DNA of 64,000 bases from Mermis nigrescens. Lineage: Eukaryota; Nematoda; Enoplea; Mermithida; Mermithidae. Below are positions 22,982 through 34,800 of the stretch, one piece after another. The position numbers were made by a program, and so were the translations under genes. Numbering within the stretch: the first letter of the stretch is position 1; the number at the start of each line of letters is the position of its first letter. The stretch lies in NCBI GenBank assembly GCA_036768485.1, contig JAVLUZ010000411.1, positions 69,424-133,423 on the forward strand. The letters run 5' to 3'. Under the pieces are notes generated by a model. The model had not been told where the DNA came from. It saw only the letters and a program-made list of their open reading frames with translations, and searched no databases.

Positions 22982-23870
22982 TCAACGGCGGAGCCGTTTA
23001 ATGCTTTTATTTATTGATGCAAAAAGTTCTGGTGTCCTATCATTAAAAGATGAAACATGTGACACAACTTCAGCATCAGAGGTTAAAGAACCTATTATTT
23101 CACCAGAGTCGATGCGAATTGGCGCTTTAGAGATGTTACAAACGCGAATAGGTATTAATGGTTGTGAAGTATCGACTATAGACGGAGCAACAAAAAGTGA
23201 GGTTTTTTCCATAAAATCGGGATTTGGTTCGAATAATGCAGAAATCAAAATTGCAAGAGCCATGGCTTATGTAGCCAGGTGTGATTACTTCATGTCTAGG
23301 TTGTATTATAACGGGCTCAGGTAACAAAACATGCACACACAACGCGGGAGGTAGTTGTGTTGAGTTTCTGCGAATTACGCTTTTCGTGAGATGAGAATGG
23401 TCTGATCTTTATGCCGTTTATAAAAGCACAGCGCTCAATAGGATTAACCCACATGAGTGCGGATTCGCAAAAATCATATCCTAAGAGCATGTCTTCCGGC
23501 AAGTGATCAATTATAGATACTGAGTAGAAATAGATTGTTCGATGGTTAAGTCATGTTTACTTTATAACAAACTACTGCAGTGATTTCGCCTACACCATGT
23601 ACAACTTGTGAGACTTGTTTAGGTGGTAAATTAAAACCTAGCCACAAAAATGCAGACGTGGTCATCATGGTGACCTGTGACCCCACGTATCTATGAGAGC
23701 AGGTACGTCAACGCCATGAACTTTAACGAGAATGGTGGGTAAATTTGTCCCAGCATGGCTTACAATAGGAATATTAGGATCTAAAGTCTTAGATGTAGGT
23801 AGATTGATTTTTTCATAAGTTGCGAGACGACGTTGTAAACGTTCGTACTCTTTGAGAAATTCTTGCGACG
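22982..23870 (-). pseudogene. LTR element protease and protease-RT linker
   Basis: NLPTILVKVHGVDVPALIDT near 23,690 is the aspartic protease active-site region; the expected DTG reads DTW because of a small indel. Downstream MPEDMLLGYDFCESALMWVN (23,502-23,440) is the conserved (I/L)LGxDF motif near the end of Ty3/Gypsy proteases. A linker (23,263-22,982) leads to RT. Confidence 0.8.
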
Positions 23871-24149
23871 CGAATAAGTTAGGGCCAGCGCGCTAGATTC
23901 TGGCCCTTTCACAGTAACCGTGTTTACACCATGAGGAGATGTAGGGGTTGGCTGCGGTGGGGGCACATTCATGGTGGGTTGGTTATCCGCAGTGTATGTG
24001 ACATAAGGGCGATTAAAATTGTTGTCGTTGCGGTACACGTCGTTTTCACACAATTTGAGAATTTGAAAGGTACATTTATGAGTATAACTTTTTATCCGCT
24101 GGTATTTGTTATAAGAATAAATACAATAAATGATCACAATTCATTCAGC

Positions 24150-24930
24150 TTGCTCAAAAATTAGTCCATGTTTCATGTTATAACATGCCTACAGTTTGAC
24201 AGTCGGTCAAAGCTGATGAACCTGCTCACCATTGAATAACTCATTTCAGTGAAGTGAGGTTTTTTGAGATGAACTCAAGAACCACTGAACGGATTTTCAT
24301 GAAATAAAGTGTTTTAGATAGACAATTTTAAAATAAAACTATTTTGCCAAAAAAAAGTATAGCTAGCTTATGTCTACAGTATGCTAGGCTCAAAAAAGTG
24401 CTCAAACTTTGCTTGGTCACTACAGTATACAGGTTAAGTTTCATATTTCGGAAAATAGCAAAATAGTTAGATATTTTTGTGCTCTAAATTTCACCCCTTT
24501 TTGTTTTTCGTGTCTTTGCATAGTTCGTCCTGCAATTTCAATTCAATTTTTTTCCAATATGGCTGCCCCCATAAGGTATGCATTTTACTCGCGCTATTTT
24601 TCATATTTTTCGATGTTTAAGCACATTTTAGAAAGCCCAAAAAAAGCTCGTTCGAATGATATCCTATTTGTCTGATTTACTGAAGAATTCAAGTTTTTCA
24701 ATATGGCCGCCAGGAAGGCTGTCATACTGTAGCTTTTGATGTTTTCAGCTATTATTCTGTGAGTTTCTGATGTATTTCAATAATTTTTTTCAGTAAATAG
24801 CTAGAAAATTTAATGTTCTTTCTAATAAGCTATGTCTCATGTTCTGAATCTTTCTAGTTCTTTCAGGGAAGTTCAAAAACCTCAAAATTATTCATTGTAT
24901 AGTGAAAACGATGTGGGTAGTTTGAATTAT
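24150..24930. mobile_element. nested repeat in the gag-protease region
   Basis: Coding sequence on the minus strand breaks off near 24,930 (QNTPFVQFPNEQRG) and resumes near 24,150. The material between has the CCAATATGGCTGCC and CAATATGGCCGCC motif pair of the repeat at 51-1,090. Edges approximate; no target duplication identified. Confidence 0.5.
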
Positions 24931-25441
24931 AGTATATACCACGCTGTTCATTTGGGAATTGCACAAAAGGCGTATTTTGTTGCGGTTGATTATTATAACG
25001 ATTATCGTAACACTGAATTTTGATAATTAGCACGCGAATTTTGGTAATAATCATTACGATTTTGCCTAAAATTCGATCGTGTTTGCTTAGATTCCAAGCA
25101 ATTATCATTATTCGCATAGCTAGATGAACGATGTTGACTAGAGTTACGATATCGTGATTGAGATCAATGTCTATTTTGCGAATTCGAACGCGATGGCGGA
25201 CGATTTTGACGCAAAAAGAACGTGACTGGCTGCAATTGCGAGCCATAGAATTATTATTTCGATCAGATTGAGTATTATGACTAGCATTATTAGACGCTTC
25301 TTGCCTCTGCCACGTGAAACATTCCTCATAAATGTGACCTATGTGCTTGCAAAAGGTGTAATATTTACTGAGAGGAACTTTCTGGCTTTTCAGCACGCAA
25401 CGAGCGATGAAACGTTCTATGACGCGAACGATTTGAATCAT
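24931..25441 (-). pseudogene. LTR element gag C-terminus (nucleocapsid part, frameshifted)
   Basis: Continues gag in another frame. YTFCKHIGHIYEEC near 25,350 matches a CCHC zinc knuckle (CX2CX4HX4C) whose first Cys is Tyr. The remainder is Asn/Gln/Arg-rich, as in nucleocapsid regions. Confidence 0.7.
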
Positions 25442-27158
25442 TTTGGTTAGATGCGCGAGGAGTATCTTTAGGTACTGCGCTGCCTACGGGAGCAGCTGTT
25501 ACCAATGCGTAAGGCGTTACTGCCTTTTTATCCTCAAATTCTTTATTAGCAAATTCAGCGCTTAGCGCATTATCTAAAAATTCAGCTAAAGATGCTCTAG
25601 GTTTTTTATGGTATGCCTCTTTCGAAATGTGTGGTAATAAACCTTCCTTTAATTGATGTCGCATTAAGTTATTGAAATGATGTGAATCAACTTCAAGATA
25701 AGGATCAGATTTGATTAACTCTTTGCGAAGCAAGAGATAATAAGCTTTAACCGATTCGTTAGGCTGCTGTTTATGATTCAAAAAACGATTAAAGAGCGCT
25801 CCGGTGTCCATTGGACAAAATTCGGTTATTAGCGCTTGTTTCATTTTCGAATAAGATTGTTGTATATCAGCAGGTAACGAACGGTATAAACGCATAGCAT
25901 ATGGATCAAGAAATCCAGTTGCGAATTTTAAACAATCAGCTTTGTCGATATCACAGGTATCGGCAAGCGATTCAAATTCTGCAAAATATGCTTTTATATC
26001 CGTTTTATCTCCATCAAAAAACTTCTTGTTAGCAATTGCAATTTGCATTTGTGTCAAAAATGGTCCGCAATTCAGGGAATCAGCGAGACGCGATCCACCC
26101 CGTGAGCCTTCAGATGAAGAGTCTGAACTATAGCGATGACGTCGTCTGCGCGATCTACTTTTACGACGCGAGCGACGACTGCGCGGGCGATCATAACTAT
26201 TAGATGAGCTTTCATCAGAAAATTTGACATGTCTTCTCCTGCTAGATGATACAGGTAGAGGCGCAGATTCATTTTGCAAATTTGCAGATTCATTATTAAT
26301 ACCAGATAGATTTATCTCAACAGGTTGCATTTCGATATTAGAAGAATGCAAAATAGGATTATTAGGTGGTATTTCCACATTCACAGGATTAGGTACATAA
26401 TTATTTGGAAGAATTTCTCCTTGTGGTGGAAAATACTGCAGCGGTGGAGGATTTAATTGCTGCTGTGAGTTCACATTCAAAGAATTAGGTACGAAAGAAG
26501 GCGCATTACGATTTAAGGACAGCGAAGGCCGAGATCGCGACGTCTGCAAAATCGGTACCGACGGCTGCGAAATCGTAGGTATATTTTCCGAGAAACCCGA
26601 GTTTTGCACTGGTTGCAAACCCGTGTTTAAAGGATTCTGTGACAAATTAGATATCTCAGGCGCGCGATTCGTACAATTTTGAATGATATTTTCAGGAACA
26701 GTTTCCGAAGGTGAGCGTGAATTTGATGCACTGTTGCCAGTGGACAACAGTGAAGATGCACGATGCGTACTCTGCGCACGATTCGCACTTTGCGCATTAA
26801 ATTCAGAAAAATTTGCGCTATCGATTGAGTGGTTAACGCGCTCAGATGAATTATTCTCTATGCGATTCAAAACTGGTTGGGGTTTAAGCATAGTGCTTAG
26901 CTCCAGACGCAGTTTACGCATTTCATCCGCATTTTCCTTTTTATCTTGATCAACGCGCGTAGAAAGGTCCGAAAATTGCAAATGAATAGCTTGTAGCGCT
27001 TTTAAAATAAGATCATTAGTCACATTAGCATTAGCATGCTCTTTGTCGGCATTTATGCTGTGACTATGAACACTTTCTACGTCAGAATCGGGATTTTCGC
27101 GCTCCGAACTGGTTTCAGGATTATTTGCCGTATTAAGAGTGGTCGTATTATCAATCAT
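25365..27158 (-). CDS. LTR element Gag
   Basis: Longest open frame in the window, 597 residues. Residues about 1-300 are Ser/Asn/Pro-rich and disordered; an Arg/Ser-rich basic patch (RSRRSRRKSRSRRRRHRYSS) lies at about 325-345. A retrotransposon Gag capsid domain follows (about 370-540): FFDGDKTDIKAYFAEFESLA, then FATGFLDPYAMRLYRSLPAD and FNRFLNHKQQPNESVKAYYL. The frame ends shortly before the zinc knuckle, which is in another frame, so full-length Gag is not encoded here. The start codon may not be native: a frame with a similar Ser/Thr-rich style (27,483-27,184) precedes it and appears to join by one frameshift near 27,190. Confidence 0.88.
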   Translation of the reverse strand: MIDNTTTLNTANNPETSSERENPDSDVESVHSHSINADKEHANANVTNDLILKALQAIHLQFSDLSTRVDQDKKENADEMRKLRLELSTMLKPQPVLNRIENNSSERVNHSIDSANFSEFNAQSANRAQSTHRASSLLSTGNSASNSRSPSETVPENIIQNCTNRAPEISNLSQNPLNTGLQPVQNSGFSENIPTISQPSVPILQTSRSRPSLSLNRNAPSFVPNSLNVNSQQQLNPPPLQYFPPQGEILPNNYVPNPVNVEIPPNNPILHSSNIEMQPVEINLSGINNESANLQNESAPLPVSSSRRRHVKFSDESSSNSYDRPRSRRSRRKSRSRRRRHRYSSDSSSEGSRGGSRLADSLNCGPFLTQMQIAIANKKFFDGDKTDIKAYFAEFESLADTCDIDKADCLKFATGFLDPYAMRLYRSLPADIQQSYSKMKQALITEFCPMDTGALFNRFLNHKQQPNESVKAYYLLLRKELIKSDPYLEVDSHHFNNLMRHQLKEGLLPHISKEAYHKKPRASLAEFLDNALSAEFANKEFEDKKAVTPYALVTAAPVGSAVPKDTPRASNQNDSNRSRHRTFHRSLRAEKPESSSQ

Positions 27159-27183
27159 TGTATGATTAGATGAGTTGTCTATG

Positions 27184-27483
27184 TTAGGGTCCGACCGATC
27201 TAGTTATCGAAGTTTGATTAATGTGTGATTGCATGGTACTCAATAACAGTTCATCTTCAGACTGTGTATTGCTCGTGGCATTTAGTGACGCGGGTAATTT
27301 ATCATTACTCGCCTTACTAGTTACGTCTCTCGTATTTGTGTCATTACTCGCAGAATTACTCGCGCTATTAGAGTCAACAGGCGCGGTAGGTAATTGGCGA
27401 GCTGAAGTAGGTGGCGTAGAAGGTTTTTTCAATTTAGCGGGCGGTGTCCGCAAAACCTTTTTCCTGCCATTTTTGGGTATCAA
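27184..27483 (-). pseudogene. LTR element Gag N-terminal segment
   Basis: A 99-residue frame beginning MIPKNGRKKVLRTPPAKLKK, low-complexity Ser/Asn/Thr after that. It runs into the main gag frame after a single-base shift, so it is probably the true N-terminus. Confidence 0.55.
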
Positions 27484-28035
27484 AAATGTCTAAAAATATG
27501 ACCTTGGGAAAAATAAATTTCAGTATGTCGAAATTTTGCCCAAAATAAATGTTTCGAATTTGGCCTTTGTCGATCCGAAAAACAGGTTTTTTCCACGTGA
27601 ATAGTATTTGCTTACATGAAGTAAGATATACCTGACGTGAAATGATCAAAAACAGGTAGGACTAAGCCTAAAGCGCAAGAAAGTGTACGTGGTTAGAAAA
27701 ACAGGTAGGTAAGAACCTAAATGACGGAATTTCGTCGTCAAGAGAGAAAAATGATAAATCGTCGCCTGAGGGTCGACGTTTATAGAAAAATGCAAGCGTG
27801 AGAGCTGCCTTTGTCGATAGAGATCCGACGGAAATAGAAAAATAACAATGACTTTACCACGATACACAAAATCTTTACCACGGACGCTTACTTAAATTGC
27901 GCACTGCCACGATCGCGGTCGATACAACAACAAAGGTGAACAAAATGTTACACATTTTTAGATGGCCAAAATGATAATTTTTGGATCGAAAAATAATTTT
28001 ACGATGATTGATCAGTTCGGCTGTAGCTAGCAGCC
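27484..28035 (-). other. LTR element 5' untranslated leader
   Basis: Between the primer-binding site and the first Gag frame. No open frame of note. Confidence 0.6.
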
Positions 28036-28053
28036 TAAAGGAGGGAACGTCCA
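28036..28053 (-). other. primer-binding site
   Basis: Minus strand TGGACGTTCCCTCCTTTA, one base after the 5' LTR end (TTTACA|T). TGG at the start pairs with a tRNA CCA end. I cannot name the tRNA. Confidence 0.65.
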
Positions 28054-28054
28054 A

Positions 28055-29099
28055 TGTAAATGTAGGGGCCTGCGTCTACGAGAGCGACACAGACCGGCCT
28101 AACATTACCTTCGAGATTTACCTAGGTACGTAGGTACTTAAGTCTACGCTTAGCGCTGGCCCCGATCGCGCAGCCCTGGATAGCTTTCGATCTTTGGACC
28201 CTTACAGACCTTACGGCTTCGATCCCCTCAGCCCTAATATTGCTGGCCGCTTCTCGTCGGGTGATCTCAGCAGCTACGCCCTAAGACCTAAGGCTACCTA
28301 CCTAGTCTCGGAATTTGCCGCGGAGGTCAGCTGACCTATCTCAAGCTCAAGTTGAATATTTAACTTATTTTCCAATCAGTGTCTGTTTCAGAAACGTTTT
28401 TGGTTCCTAATACGTGTAGCACAATAGACTATGAAAACAACAACATCGAGCTCTAACCTGATCAATCATCCTTAAAAATTAGATAATATTTTTGATCAAT
28501 TTTTGGTTTGAGAAATAAATTAAGATTTCCAAATAGCATAAATAAACATATGGGATTTACCTATCCATCCACTCTGATGAGTTGCAATCCTCGACGTAGG
28601 AGTGGCCGGCCTAACCCTCGGTATATCCGAAAACCCCTGGGTAGGCTTTTCTCTATTTTATTTCGAACAAAGAATACACGGCCTGGTTGCCGGACAACAC
28701 AAATAAAGCAAAAAGAAAAACGAAAACGTACGGACTATACAATCGTACGACGGCCAACGAGACTGCCAACAACACTAACTACATTGGCCTCAAGAGACCA
28801 TTACAGTAAAATAAACGAAGATCAAATTAACATAATACTGATACACTTATATCTCAGATCGAATGTTCTCGATTACACAAGCGGTATGCATGAAACAATT
28901 ACTATTATCATACACTTAACTCTATGCTACCGGACAAGTATCTTAATGTTTTTTATTATTGAAAATTGGGGAAATAATGGGAAGACCGAAGGCATAGCCC
29001 ACAGTGCACTATCGTAGATAGCTACTAGTATTGGCTATGTTATGGCTACCGCGAACTGCTAAGGCAAGTTCGCCTACATGTGTAACTCTCACACTTACA
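28055..29099 (-). repeat. 5' LTR
   Basis: Aligned with 13,702-14,722; about 25 bases longer through small indels. The moderate number of differences between the LTRs says the insertion is not recent. Confidence 0.92.
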
Positions 29100-29556
29100 G
29101 CATCAATGAAGATAAATATGGGGTTGAAGTTGTAGAGAAAATCAAAATGCTTTGGTGCGAGTACCAAATAAAACTATATCATGGCAACATTTTGTTTTTG
29201 AGGGACCAAAGTCTGACAACTGTGATTCACTTGCACAGTGCTAATAAGGCAACATTTCAGCGAGCAAGCAAAAGAATATTATGCATACTTTCAGGAACGA
29301 TCAATCGATGAGCATATACTTTGCTATATAGTGCTTAAAAATTAAGTGAGTGTTTGACGTGAGGGGCCCTGGGCGGACAGGCTCCACTCCCCATGCATGG
29401 TCATCCTCAAAATTGCGGATCCATATTGGCAAAAATCATACAGTGTCAAGCAGCGCTAGTGACCCCTTGGTGGCGGTAGTGACCCCAGTGGCAGCCTCCT
29501 CTCTGACTCTGGGCCCTGCCTAACAATTTTTCTTGGGAGACAAAATTGATACTTAA
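29100..29556. other. no gene seen
   Basis: A short open frame on the + strand overlapping the LTR edge has no recognisable content. A small repeat of the phrase AGTGACCCC (29,458-29,492) is present. Confidence 0.4.
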
Positions 29557-30110
29557 ACTGGTAAAAAATCAAGCATTGTTAAGACAGTGTAAATTAAAAA
29601 TCAGCATACTGTAGGTTGTGCGCTAAAATTTTGTACATAGCATACCTAAGTAAACCTAACGTACTTTGAAAATTTGAGCTCAAATCTGCCCTCTACTTCT
29701 TCAAATATAGTGCTATATGAGAAAGTGTAAAGTAAACTGGTGTACTGTAGGCTGCGCGCTGAAATTCCGTATATAGCATGCCTAGCCTATATACATCATA
29801 TCCTGAACAATTTGAACAAAATCACAGCATTGGTTCTTGAAATATGGTGCTATATGAGGAAGTGTACACAAAAATCGGCATAGTGTAGGTTGCGCGCTAA
29901 AATTTTGTACACAGTGAATAAGACATTCATTAATCACACTCTGAAATTTTCATTTCTATCCGACCATTGGTTCTTGACTTACGCTCCTATACACAAAAGT
30001 GTAAACGAATGCTGGTATACTGTAGGTTGCGCGCTAAAGTTTTGCACATAGCATACCTAAGCATACTCTGAAAATTTGAGCCTAATCCGCCCTCTAGTTC
30101 TTGAGTTATA
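29557..30110 (+). repeat. tandem units of about 130 bp, left flank of palindrome A
   Basis: Four diverged units built on TACTGTAGGTTGCGCGCTAA, CATAGCATACCTAAG and GAAAATTTGAGCCTAATCCG. The first 332 bp (to 29,888) recur almost unchanged and in the same orientation at 45,263-45,592, on the other side of palindrome A. Confidence 0.85.
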
Positions 30111-30130
30111 CCTCTTTGAATTCCCCCCCA

Positions 30131-30172
30131 CCCGGGGCAATTTCCCCGGGGTAATAAACCCTGGGTTATTAC
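30131..30172. other. two adjacent perfect or near-perfect hairpins
   Basis: CCCGGGG/CCCCGGG arms around CAATTT (30,131-30,150), directly followed by GTAATAA/TTATTAC arms (30,151-30,172). They sit just outside the left end of palindrome A. Function unknown. Confidence 0.65.
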
Positions 30173-30202
30173 AGCCCCTCCCCTGTACCCCTTGTAAACC
30201 AG

Positions 30203-30530
30203 TATTGATCTTAAAATTTGTAAGGTTTGGAATATTGTTTGTAGAATCTGGAATATTTTTTGTAAAGTTTGGAATATTTTTTGTAAAGTTTGAAATATTT
30301 TTTGTAAAATTTGGAATATTTTTTGTAAAGTTTGAAAATTTTTTTGTAAAATTTGAACTGAATTTTACATGCTTAAGCATAGTACTTTTGCAAAGTTTGG
30401 AATATTTTTTGTAAAGTTTGGAATATTTTTTGTGAAATTTGGAATATTTTTTGTAAAGTTTAGAATATTTTTTGTAAAGTTTAGAATATTTTTTGTTAAA
30501 TTTGGAAAATTTTTTGTAAAGTTTGAAATA
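30203..30530 (+). repeat. 21-bp-period array, left arm of A
   Basis: About fifteen units of the type TTTGTAAAGTTTGGAATATTT, interrupted at 30,369-30,380 by ATGCTTAAGCAT. A/T tracts recur about every 10 bp, i.e. in helical phase. Reverse partner of 44,630-45,026. The long open frames across it (repeats of NFTKNIP or KFGIFFV) are by-products of the 21-bp period. Confidence 0.9.
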
Positions 30531-30917
30531 TTATGTATCTAATCTGCATTTATCAAGCATTGATGAAACTATTTTTTATGCTCTGTGCAACTCATGCGCC
30601 TGTTTTGCACCTGTAAGAATTAATTTTCCGCTGGTGAACAGCCAAAATGTTACATTGCAAAATTTGTACACTAATCCATAAAACAGTTCTACTTCAAACA
30701 TTTTTTTCTTCTCACCAGCTCATAAAATTTACAAAGATTTATGCGGAATCCTAAATTTGCCAAAATTGCAAACATATGAGGTTTCACCATTAAATCATCA
30801 CTTTCAGCATTTAATGTATTAACATGCCTGGAAAAGGGCGATCTATGCCTGCTATTTAAATAGGGGTGAAGGGAATTTTTAAGCCCTGAGGCTAGGTTTT
30901 ACTTTGCAAACCTCCAT
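30531..30917 (-). pseudogene. half-TBP gene, left-arm copy (frameshifted)
   Basis: Inverted copy of 44,243-44,632. A 1-bp loss in the lysine-rich stretch before the MFEVELF block shifts the frame and creates an early stop, so this copy is broken. Confidence 0.75.
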
Positions 30918-30944
30918 ACAGAAGTGATTAATGAATATATAACT

Positions 30945-31199
30945 TCATCTATGTGTGTAGGCTAAGAACGTGTATAAGCGTTGTTTTGTTATGTACGATT
31001 GCATGACGTCATAGGCGAATTTCACGTAATTGGCCGTTGTAGCTGTCTCAACGTCCACATCAAAGGGCTGATTTCGCAACTCCTTTCCGACCTCTTGCAC
31101 CTTCTCGGCAAGTTCTCAGTACAACAAATCATCGAATCGTGCGCCCATAATGTAAAGCCGAAGAAATCGTAACATATAATTTGTAGCAATTTCGGCCAT
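30945..31199 (-). pseudogene. 85-codon conserved frame, left-arm copy
   Basis: Starts MAEIATNYMLRFLRLYIMGA, then has one TGA at codon 28 and an uninterrupted stretch of about 56 codons including ELAEKVQEVGKELRNQPFDV and FAYDVMQSYITKQ. Same length and frame as 43,961-44,215. The opposite-strand frame (30,981-31,172) is open too, but differences between copies change amino acids there more often than here. Confidence 0.45.
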
Positions 31200-31211
31200 C
31201 TAAAAATTTTA

Positions 31212-31716
31212 TTATTCTAAAATACAACGCACAATAACAAATGCACAAAACAGTTCATATTTGTGTTCAGCACCGGTAACAAAAAATTTGCCCGTATGAA
31301 AAATAACAGCAGTAACGGCGGGTTTAAAGAGTTTCAGAGTGAGCTCTGGAAAAATTTCTGGCTCGTAAAAACAGTAGGTAGAGCATTTCTTGTACAGTTT
31401 AGGCAAATTGACGGGTTTATCGGCTTTGCAAGAACCAACAAAATTGTGCACTTTGAAGTGCAAAATGCGAATATTAGGTATCTTCAACGTTTCAATGGCT
31501 TTAAGCAAGGCTTGGCGTCCTTCTTCGGAGCTTTTTGTCCCCGTAGAGACCATCTTGCCCGACTTGAAAAAGCAGAACCGTTGCTTTTGGGTCAATCAGC
31601 TTGAGGCTCAACCCTGGGAACCATTTATGAACGCGTAAATTATGCACTTTCGCAATTTCTCCTAAATCCAGAGGAGTTTTTAAATCAGCACTGCAGACAA
31701 CGTTGCGCACAGACAT
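31212..31716 (-). pseudogene. TBP-like gene, left-arm copy (1-bp frameshift)
   Basis: Inverted copy of 43,423-43,926. One extra T in the codons just after TVLLF (near 31,570) splits the frame into 31,716-31,501 and 31,595-31,212; the rest is nearly identical to the intact copy. Confidence 0.88.
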
Positions 31717-31824
31717 TATGGCGGGAACTTTTGAATTTTTTAAATTTATACTTAAACTTGTAGCTACAAGTTTTGTAGCTACAAAGCAGACTCGAAAAGG
31801 CCGTGTTTTATCATTTTCTCAAAA
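31717..31824. promoter_or_regulatory. divergent promoter, left-arm copy
   Basis: Same content as 43,315-43,422: the palindromes ACTTGTAGCTACAAGT (31,756-31,771) and TTTGTAGCTACAAA (31,772-31,785) and GGCGGGAA (E2F-like, minus strand TTCCCGCC) next to the TBP start are all conserved. Confidence 0.6.
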
Positions 31825-31868
31825 ATGGAAAACTTGCCCTATCACGTTCTCTTGCTTATTTTCTCATA
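31825..31868 (+). pseudogene. F-box gene, left-arm copy, first fragment
   Basis: Encodes MENLPYHVLLLIFSY, the start of the F-box, and is then cut by the Helitron-like element. Continues at 35,526. Confidence 0.85.
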
Positions 31869-34800
31869 CTAGCAAAGAAAAATGCTCCGATGGAACAAAA
31901 AAGATGAATATACTTGGAATTGTGGATTATTATGGATGTAAAAGGAGGGGACTAGGAAAAATCTACCTAAAGTCGGAAAATCTGCTAAAAATCACACTTT
32001 CTCTAAGCAACGCAAAAAATCGATGTATATTCTGCGGCCAACAGATTAAAATAAATATTCAACCATAACAATGATTGAAACAGCAGCACGTTAGCTATGC
32101 AGTAGCTATGGGAAATGATATTAAGTAAACTAACAGTCTTCCAAGCCAATTGAATGAAATAGCAAACATCGAAGACAATTGAAGACATGGTTGGTTAAAA
32201 ACAGTAGGAAACACGTAAGTTGACTTGAAACAGACTTAATGTAGATACACTAGCATGCCCGAAACGATTGTGTGCACTAATCAATCGGCTCCTGCTTTGC
32301 TTGCTATAATGCTCATAAAACAAAACAACTTTAAATACAATACCTCTTAGTTTTCTATCAATCAGGTGCCAGCAATTTAAAAAAGTAACCTTGATAGATT
32401 TTGTTTATACACTCTTATCTGAAACTTCGAACATTATTTAAAAAAGACACTTTTTTAGAGGCCGCAGAATATACATCGATTTTTGCGTTGCTTAGAGAAA
32501 GTGTGATTTTTAGCAGATTTTCCGACTTTAGGTAGATTTTTCCTAGTCCCCTCCTTTACATCCATAATAATCCACAATTCCAAGTATATTCATCTTTTTT
32601 GTTCCATCGGAGCATTTTTCTTTGCTAGTACACTACTTTTAATTAGCGTGATTTCAGTACATCAGTCAGTAAACACAATCAGTAGCATGCCACAATAATG
32701 ACAACAGTCCAAGAACGCGGAAAACAATATTGTTCTTAACATCAGCATTATCCTTTTTAAACAAGACAACCTTACTGACACCATCCATTTTCAAATTAAA
32801 ACTGCATTAAGTTATTTCTCTTAATGAATTTGCGATGAAGAAAATAATCAAAAGATAGTCACTTGGTTTATTTAAGCCGAGTAATAAAATAACGACCTTC
32901 CACCAATTCCAAACTAAACGCAACTAATCTGATCACTATGAAAAAGTTTTGAAAAATGAGCTTGCTAAGCGAGAGTCAACCAAGAGAAACTTAAAGTTAA
33001 AACCTACCATTAAATTATGAGAGAATTATAAAAGATTTTAAACTTCAAGAAAATGGAAAAGGCGGGATGTTGGTAAATTAGAAGGCAAAGATTTTCGGCA
33101 AAAATTCAAAAACTTCACGCAAATATCAAATGTAAGGAACACTAACGCTTTGATTTGGTAGTAAAATAAATTTGTAGTATAGACTACATATTAACAACAA
33201 ATGAATAGTGCAAACTTTACACAACTACTAGGTGTAGAGAATACTAACAGTTTACGGCTTATTAATGTACATGATTACAATAAAGCTGTATATCTTTGTC
33301 GACTTCTGTGCACAGTAGTGTGATTGCTGGTTCATTTTAAACCACTTTTGCAGGCAATTTACATCAATTAAACGATAGCTCTCCATGTGCAAGATTTTGT
33401 GAAACATATTATAAACACGGCTAAGAAAGATTTAACTTTAATGCAACCCATTTAAGACAAAATTACATCTCTTCAATGATCTAAGGACACTTGAACATAA
33501 TTTTTAAATCACTTTAGATTACTTTTGAGGGTAAACAAACTCACTTAATTGATGTCTCACATATGAATCCTTGAAAATTTCTTGACTTCAGTTACAAAGT
33601 CTCTGCAAGTCTATCGAATTAGGGTTAACACGTAACGTAAACTGTACACATACACATAGCGTAAAGAATATTTTAGTCGGATTCGTAATTTTGATATTGC
33701 TCCGATATTTCTTTCAACATTTATGGAAAAATGAGTCTCCATAATGTTTTAAAGACAATAAACATTAGGTTTAAACCACTTTGCAATACTGCTGAGTGTA
33801 AGGCAAGCGCGCCCAATTGACGTATATATTTCATTCCCTGTAAATTTTTATATCTCAGGAAAAATTTCGATTTTTGCAATGCTCTAGATTAAAGGCTAAC
33901 ATGCAGTGTAAAAAATTACTCGGATATTATGATCAACATTCATGAAAAAATTATGTCTCTACAATGGTCTGAGGACATATAAACAATGAATGTCAAACTA
34001 CTTTACATCACTGTTGGATGTAAACAAACGCACCTACGTGACGTCTCACATTTGATCCTTTGAAAACTTCTAGGCTCCAAGAAAATTAGGTTTCAGGAAT
34101 GCTCAAAAACGAAGATAAATATATATGTAGTGTAAACTTCATGTAAACACCTAGTGTAAAGAAGATTTTAGTCAGATTCGTAATTTTGATATTGTTCCGA
34201 ATTTACGATTAATATTTATGAAAAATTAAGTCTACATAATGTTCTATGGGTAAACTAACAATTGTTGTAAACTACTTTACTAACACCGTAGAGTGTAAAC
34301 ATATGCGCCAGACTGGCATATCAAATTTGATTCCTGGTCCATTTCTAGACTTGATAAACGTGTCCCTGACTCGTAACCGGAGAAGCAGGCAGAAAAAACA
34401 AGACAGAAACGCATTTAAAACTCCAAATTTTTGACTTTACACTCGCTAAATATTAATGTATAGACAATTTGCTTTGACATGCACCCGATATAAAGCACTT
34501 TATTTTTATTCTATTAGACTTATCCCGACTTCTGGACGGAGAAAGTGGCGAACAAAAAACGCAACAAAAACGTATTTTCCACCATTTAGAACACTGTAAC
34601 TTTAAAATTCCGTACCGAACTCCCCATTGAGTTTAAAGAAATTCGGTTTGGTACAATTTGTAGCTTTTAAATCGTAGTACATTCCTGTGTGCCAAAATTC
34701 TGTTGCAAAAATTATTTGGCATGATTTATCAATCAAACTTCGGAAAACGTGTTTTTAGCCCATTTTTACCTCTGATTTCGAACTTTACACCCCCATAAAT

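Larger units (their letters stand above)
13702..29099 (-). mobile_element. Ty3/Gypsy-type LTR retrotransposon, 15.4 kb, minus strand
   Basis: Two direct repeats of about 1.02 and 1.05 kb (13,702-14,722 and 28,055-29,099) bound a 13.3 kb interior. On the minus strand the LTRs start TGTAA and end TTTACA. A purine-rich tract abuts the 3' LTR and a TGG-starting primer site abuts the 5' LTR. The interior reads gag, protease, RT, RNase H, integrase in that order, the Ty3/Gypsy order, and the integrase ends in a GPYRI module. Every ORF carries frameshifts, so this copy is inactive. The 13.3 kb interior is far longer than the usual 5-7 kb: about 5 kb of extra coding-like sequence lies 3' of integrase, and a repeat of about 0.8 kb is inserted near the gag-protease junction. 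No matching target duplication was seen. Confidence 0.92.

Noticed and set aside
30203..30530. CRISPR-like array
   Set aside because: No spacers: units are contiguous 21-bp repeats in a eukaryotic sequence.
30981..31172. 63-codon ORF open in both arms of palindrome A (also 44,179-43,988 on the minus strand)
   Set aside because: In a sampled stretch all four differences between arms change amino acids in this frame, while most are silent in the opposite frame.
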